Origin: Neocallimastix lanati (nom. inval.)
Lineage: Eukaryota > Neocallimastigomycota > Neocallimastigomycetes > Neocallimastigales > Neocallimastigaceae
Length of the DNA stretch: 64,000 nt
NCBI GenBank assembly: GCA_016946835.1
Contig: JACVTC010000010.1
Location: 1,739,501 to 1,803,500, forward strand
Reading direction: 5' to 3'
The position numbers and the translations under genes were made by a program. The notes beneath the pieces were generated by a model, which worked only from the letters and a program-made list of their open reading frames with translations, was not told the DNA's origin and ran no database searches. Positions 58,988-64,000 of this stretch are shown piece by piece. Positions within the stretch are counted from its first letter, which is position 1. Every line of letters begins with the position of its first letter.

Positions 58988-59535
58988 TTTGATATAAAAT
59001 GAAATATGCAAATCTTAATTAATATAAAATAGTTTTTATTATTCAAACATGTTATAAATCAAAATTAAATCTAATAGTTTTATAATATTTTCAATATGTG
59101 GCTTTATTTCCTAATATTATTTATATTTTATAAAATAAAAAAATAATAAAGTCATAAATCAAATATAAATCTAATAATTTTATAATGTTCTTTAAAAGTG
59201 GCTTTATTTATATATTTTAATTATCTATATATTTTATAAATTTTAATTTTTTACCATAAATCATATGTTTTAATTATATTCTTATTTAATATTTATATTT
59301 AGAGTTATTAAATATTTTCTTAAATAATAATTATTTATATTTATGATAATTAAGTATTAAAACTCATCAAATCGTTTATTTTAACCACAAGAACAACTAA
59401 TTAAATAGTTAATTTTATAAATAAATAACATAAAATATTTATCTGAGTTTATGAGAAGTATGTGAGAAAGTTGTTAGATAGTTTTAAAAAATGTAAAAAT
59501 CATGTATAATAATTTTTAACTTGAATAAATATAAA
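58988..59535 (+). repeat. Dispersed composite repeat, copy 2
   Basis: 58988-59335 matches 20655-20925 in direct orientation and contains an internal duplication of the CATAAATC..GTGGCTTTATTT part. 59375-59535 matches 22670-22845 in reverse complement. Having both modules adjacent here suggests this is the more complete form of the element. Confidence 0.68.
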
Positions 59536-60009
59536 TAATCTTTAATAATAAAATTAAATAAATAAATAAATAATACTTTAATAAATTTAAATAAAATTAA
59601 ATTTTAAGCAAATAAACTTCATAAATGAATAAATATTTTTTTGATAATTTCATTATTTCACTTAAACTTTATTTATTAATAAACATTTAATATTTTTAAT
59701 TTTATATCCAATTTATATTAAAATTTTATATTTTATGGTTTTAATCAAATTTATATTAAAATTTTATATTGAATTTTTAATATATTTATTTAAACATTAT
59801 TCTCTATTAAAATATATATTAAAATTTTAATATATTTTTATTTTATATTAAATTTAATTTTAAGCTTTTATCAAATTATTTTTTAAATGGAAATAGAATT
59901 TTCATCTTACCTTTTCATTAAATTAAAAATAAATTAAAAAAAAAGAATATATTATGAAAAAAAAAAAAAAAAAAAAAAAAAGGAATAATAATAAAAAGGT
60001 TTTTATTCG
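59536..60009. other. AT-rich spacer
   Basis: Imperfect repeats of ATTTATATTAAAATTTTATATT near 59695-59800 and a poly(A) run at about 59956-59981. No gene. Confidence 0.5.
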
Positions 60010-60262
60010 TGTCATATAACTTTTATTATTATTATTAAAGAACCATACATAGAAATTATTATATTACATGTTATTTTATAATATACATTTATATACATTA
60101 TACATAAATATCGTATGATTTATTCTACGCCACTAACACATACGCTAGCTCATATATTTATTGTTATTACATTATACATTTATACATTATATTTATTTAT
60201 TATATTATAAATATTTATTATATTTATATAATATTAAACCTATTTTAACTTTATTTCTAACA
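60010..60262 (-). repeat. Probable 3' LTR of a Ty1/copia element
   Basis: On the minus strand it begins TGTTAGAAATAAAG directly after a polypurine tract (ACGGGGGGAA, 60263-60272) and can be ended at ATGACA (60010), giving 253 bp with TG..CA ends. A matching 5' LTR is not in the window. The start motif equals that of the TRIM-like element at 11791. Confidence 0.6.
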
Positions 60263-60276
60263 TTCCCCCCGTAAGT

Positions 60277-61650
60277 TTAATATTCTTGTATCTTGTGAAG
60301 TAAAGAGTTTTTAAATTCTCTTGTTAAAGTACCATTAAGGTATTTTGTAAATCCGTCTACGAGATTATATATAGATTTTATATACTTTAGTTCTATTTTA
60401 TTTTCCTTTATTAATTCCCTTACCTTGTGATACTTTAAATCAATATGTCTTGATTTTGGGTTTATTGTTTCATTTTTGCTGTTGTAAATAGCTGTCTTGT
60501 TATCTATATTTATCGTAATACAATTTAATTTTATACCTAATTCGTTTAAGAAAGTTCTTAACCACATACATTTCAAGGCGCATTCATTTAAACTATAATA
60601 CTCACTTTCTGCAGTAGATAAAACGACGCAATGTTGTAATTTCGAATACCATGTAATTGGAGCTGAACCCACGAAAATGACAAAATCAGTAGTAGATCTT
60701 TTGGTTCCAGCATCACCTCCTAAGTCTGCATCTACGTACGTTCTAATTTTTAATATTTCTATTAAATTTAATACTGTAATATTTTTTTTTTCCTTTCAAA
60801 TACCTGAATATTTTAATTACATTCATCCAGTCTTCATAAGTGGGATTTTGGTTTTTTTTTCTTGATGCTTTATTAGTAGCGAACTTTATATCCAGTCTGA
60901 TTCCCATAGCTAAGTACAGTAGACAGCCAACTGCTTGCATATAGGTTGTTTTTTTCAAATTTTCTTTCTCTGAGTTTCTCATCTTCAGTATACATCATAT
61001 TTGAAATTTCATTGTATTTATCGATTTTAAACCTTTTCAAAATATCGTTCAAATATGACAATTGATGTACAATGTAACCATCTTCACACTTTATAAATTT
61101 AATTCCGATTATGAAATCTACTGTACCTAAATCACCTAAATCAAATTTTCTTTTAATTTTATATTTTACTATATCTATAGTTCTTTTTTTTTTTTTTTTT
61201 TTACCACTAATCAATATATCATCTACATCTATGGCTATAATACAAATAATTTTATTATACTTATCTTTTAGAATTTATACACATGGTTCACTTTTGAGTC
61301 TTTTGAAGCCTATTTCTGTGAGCACATTATCTAATTTGTTGTTCCACATACGGCCAGATTGTTTTAAACCGTAAATAGTCTTAATCTAGTTTCCAGAAAC
61401 CCTTGCCGTAGTCTACACATCCTTCAGGAATCTTCATGTAGAGTTCTTCTTCAAGGTCAGCATTTAAATACGCTGCCTTAATATCGATTTGATAAATTTC
61501 AAAACCGTAAAACAAATGGCAATTAAGATGATTATTCTTAAGGGAGTCTTGTTTGAGAGTAGGAGAAAAGGTTTCTAAAAAATCAATGCCATATATTTGA
61601 GAAAAAAAAACCACGAGCGACTAACCTTGCTTTATATCGTGTGATTATAC
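60277..61650 (-). pseudogene. 5'-truncated Ty1/copia polyprotein (RT and RNase H) pseudogene
   Basis: Read from 61650 downward: RYKARLVARG and IYGIDFLETFSPTL (RT start), GFEIYQIDIKAAYLNADLEE, KTIYGLKQSGRMWN, AIDVDDILISGK (catalytic DD box, about 61200-61240), FDLGDLGTVDFIIGIKF, YMQAVGCLLYLAMGIRLDIK, then RNase H with APITWYSKLQHCVVLSTAES and the stop at 60277. All blocks are in copia order but need at least three frame changes and contain an in-frame stop near 61270. An A run (61183-61202, T on the plus strand) follows the catalytic box. The gag, protease and integrase parts are missing: the element begins abruptly inside RT where it joins the dockerin pseudogene. Decay is modest, so it is relatively recent. 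Confidence 0.85.
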
Positions 61651-64000
61651 CTACAATTATTTCTTTTTAAGATTAAAAATCCATCTTGCTGATATAACGT
61701 GCTTTTCTTTGGGAACCTTTTTGACAAAAGAGTGTATGGAATATCCCACTGAGAATGGATAAAGTAATCACAATAAGCCAATATAATTGGAGAATCTAAG
61801 ATACCAGAAGAGTGTATACAATTATTACTTGCTGAGTTGTACAAGTAATAAGTTTCAGTGTTGATAGTTGGAGTAAGTGTAGGTACTTTCAGAACCGTGT
61901 ATACCACACCATTCATTATTTTCAATACCCCATTGACCAAACTCATCGGTAGTAACAACAGCAGCGTTTGGATCAAGAGCAACATGGATAACCTAAAGCT
62001 TCAAAGAAGCAAACAGTGACTGGAGTTGGATTATGATCCCAGTTGAAGAATTTTTCATCATCATTTTTTAAGTACATGCGTTTAAGTTCATTTTTATTTC
62101 ATTGTTGTACATATCATTCACATCTAAGAAACCAATGCATTTATTGGGGGAACCAATTAATTCGAAGAAACCATATCATCAGTGTGTTCTAATTTGGCTT
62201 TGCTCATCACATTTACCCAATTCCAGTGAGCCTGTATCAATATTAGAAACATGCAAACAATAATTAGGTTGAGCCATAGAGTAGAAGTAACCTTTACAAG
62301 AAGGTAATACCATCCACTTGGAATATTAAATATCATCACAAGGTTTAACTGTAATTAAATTGTTTAGCTCTTGTAGTGCCTATAAACACTTATTGGTAAA
62401 AGCATGATAGAACCAAATAGACGGTATGACCACTCTTGATTGTAGAGGTGGCTTTACTAATAGTAGAAACTGTAGAACTTATAGTTGTAGTAGTTGTATT
62501 AACAGTTGTAGTTGGTTCGCTGGATTTTTGGATTGGATGTCGAAAGAGATATAAGGCACCAATCATCATTTTCAACTCCCCAAGTACCTGTTTCATCCGT
62601 GTATGCAACATCAGTAATTTTTGGAGAACAACATGGATAGTCATCTACTGGACAATCAGAATCAGATGGTGGAAAAATTTTTGGAAGATCATTATTTCAT
62701 TATTTCTATTAGGATTATAAGGATCGTTTTCTTTATGAATAATAATGCCATTATCTATATCTTGTATTTCCCATTGAAAACTCTCATCATTTTTATCGTA
62801 TGATTCTTCAAAATTGAGTGTTTTACTACTTAAACCATTATATTTTAAGTTCCTACTGTTTTTAACACATAAATATTTATCTTCAATAAATTCAAAATGC
62901 ATAATAACGATCTTTAATATTCATAATATTTTCACACATTTCTAAGCCTGGGGTCTGTGCATTGGCAGCATATAAACACTTTCCATTTTTATCAGATGTA
63001 ATCTTTTTTTTTTTGTTGTTATATTCATCGACATCTGTAACGTGCCATAAACTATGATTCGAAGTGGTACATTCTCCTAAATCAATTAAATTACCATCAC
63101 TATTATTAATTAAAACACATTGCTTAGTTTTAATATTACGGATTCTGCATGTAATAACTCTGTTCATTTCACCAATACCACATAATTCTCCATCTTCTTC
63201 TTCCCATTTTCCATATGAATCTTCTTTGACGACTTTTGGGTTAACCGACGAGCAACAATGATATCCTAGAACTTCAAATGAGCATCGTTCATATCCAATG
63301 CCACACCATTCTCCATTCTCCTTTGCCCAATTACCAAATTACCATATTTATCAACTTTTTCTACTTTAGCATTTTGATTAAAACAACATTTATAACCGCG
63401 TTTTAATATAATTAGTTGAACAAGTTAAATGATCATATCTTGAGGATTGCGAAACTACTGGGTTGAAACTGATAACCCCATCTATGCATTTGTTAACTCG
63501 TGAATAAACCTTTCCGTCCTTAATAGTAAATTCTTTATACCTTACTTCTTTCGCATTCCCGTACGTATAAACCATCATTGGAATAATTTAAATATTTACC
63601 ATCATATGATGAAATAATATGATAGAATCCATTATTATCACTGGAAATAACTCGCCATTGATTCAATTTATAATCAACGCATTTGTAATTGGTTTTTATA
63701 ACTTCTTCTTGAAAACCTTATTTATTAATTATCGTTCTAGGTTGAAGGCATGAAATATTATAACCCTTTTTGGAATCTCGTTTAGATGATAACGTATTCA
63801 ACAATAATTTATAATTATTATTTGTATAAATACTTTGTTTATCAATACTTCAATACTAAAACTGCTTGAATTATAGTTGGATTCATAAATTTTACGTATA
63901 ATATCAGAACTAGGGTAATCTAAAATTATCCATTCATTATAAAGTGGTTTTTCTTTTTCTTCTTCAATATAACTAATTAATTTATCATTTACATAATCTA
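61650..64000 (-). pseudogene. Degenerate secreted multi-dockerin / beta-trefoil protein (cellulosome-type)
   Basis: The coding direction runs from the right edge leftward; the N-terminus is outside the window. Four fungal dockerin-like (CBM10-type) modules are visible at about 63292-63405 (GYKCCFNQNAK), 63170-63290 (VLGYHCCSSVNP), 62552-62655 ([22 protein letters not shown]) and 61895-62012 (EALGYPCC..GQWGIENNEWCGI). Between them are segments with beta-trefoil (ricin-B-like carbohydrate-binding) character, such as NQWRVISSDNNGFYHIISSY and HSLWHVTDVDEY, and Thr/Ser-rich linkers (near 62480 and 61880). Fungal dockerins anchor proteins to scaffoldins in extracellular cellulosomes, so the ancestral product was probably a non-catalytic or binding component. 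At least seven frameshifts or stops break the frame; one near 63325-63345 is a short tandem duplication (GGTAATTTGGTAATTGG). Assembly indels could account for a few breaks but hardly all. Confidence 0.75.

Overview
The window looks like nuclear DNA of an anaerobic gut fungus (Neocallimastigomycota). Intergenic DNA is extremely A+T rich and full of trinucleotide, tetranucleotide and heptanucleotide repeats and long A or T runs. Protein-coding islands have clearly higher GC and are interrupted by AT-rich introns. The right end carries degenerate fungal dockerin modules (CBM10-like, pattern GYPCC...D..G.WG.EN..WCGI), which are a hallmark of gut-fungal cellulosomes. No database could be queried; family names rest on motifs read by eye.

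Layout. 94-2074 (-): an eight-exon gene with two MATH domains, each encoded by a three-exon cassette with identical intron phases. 2.1-6.0 kb: AT-rich spacer with a foldback element. 6.06-6.70 kb: decayed LINE-type fragment. 7276-8757 (+): an intact intronless gene for a 493-aa coiled-coil protein that I cannot assign. 9.9-10.9 kb: a pseudogene with a long Asn-codon expansion. 11.79-13.03 kb: a short non-coding LTR element with a polypurine tract. 13.0-13.6 kb: a long heptamer satellite.

The core is a head-to-tail array of four paralogous genes, all on the minus strand: 14458-17398, 29218-32044, 42548-45557 and 52774-55976. Each has two exons. Each encodes a signal peptide, an ectodomain resembling a bacterial extracellular solute-binding protein (periplasmic-binding-protein type II), a class C GPCR seven-helix domain and an Asn/Ser-rich cytoplasmic tail. 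The intron lies at the same place (phase 0, inside TM5) in all four. The likely job is surface sensing of small solutes such as sugars, peptides or amino acids. Paralogue differences (loss of a cysteine pair in the first, a Q/N insert in the third, divergent tails around conserved short motifs) suggest diversification.

Between the receptor genes lie decayed retroelements: a Ty3/gypsy gag relic at 23.7-24.2 kb, a Ty1/copia RT relic at 26.4-27.1 kb and a LINE RNase H-like fragment at 40.5-40.75 kb. There are also several tandem minisatellites, foldbacks, and a dispersed composite repeat at 20.65-22.85 kb and 58.99-59.54 kb. From 60.0 kb to the right edge, a 5'-truncated copia element with its 3' LTR is joined directly to a frameshifted pseudogene of a multi-dockerin/beta-trefoil secreted protein.
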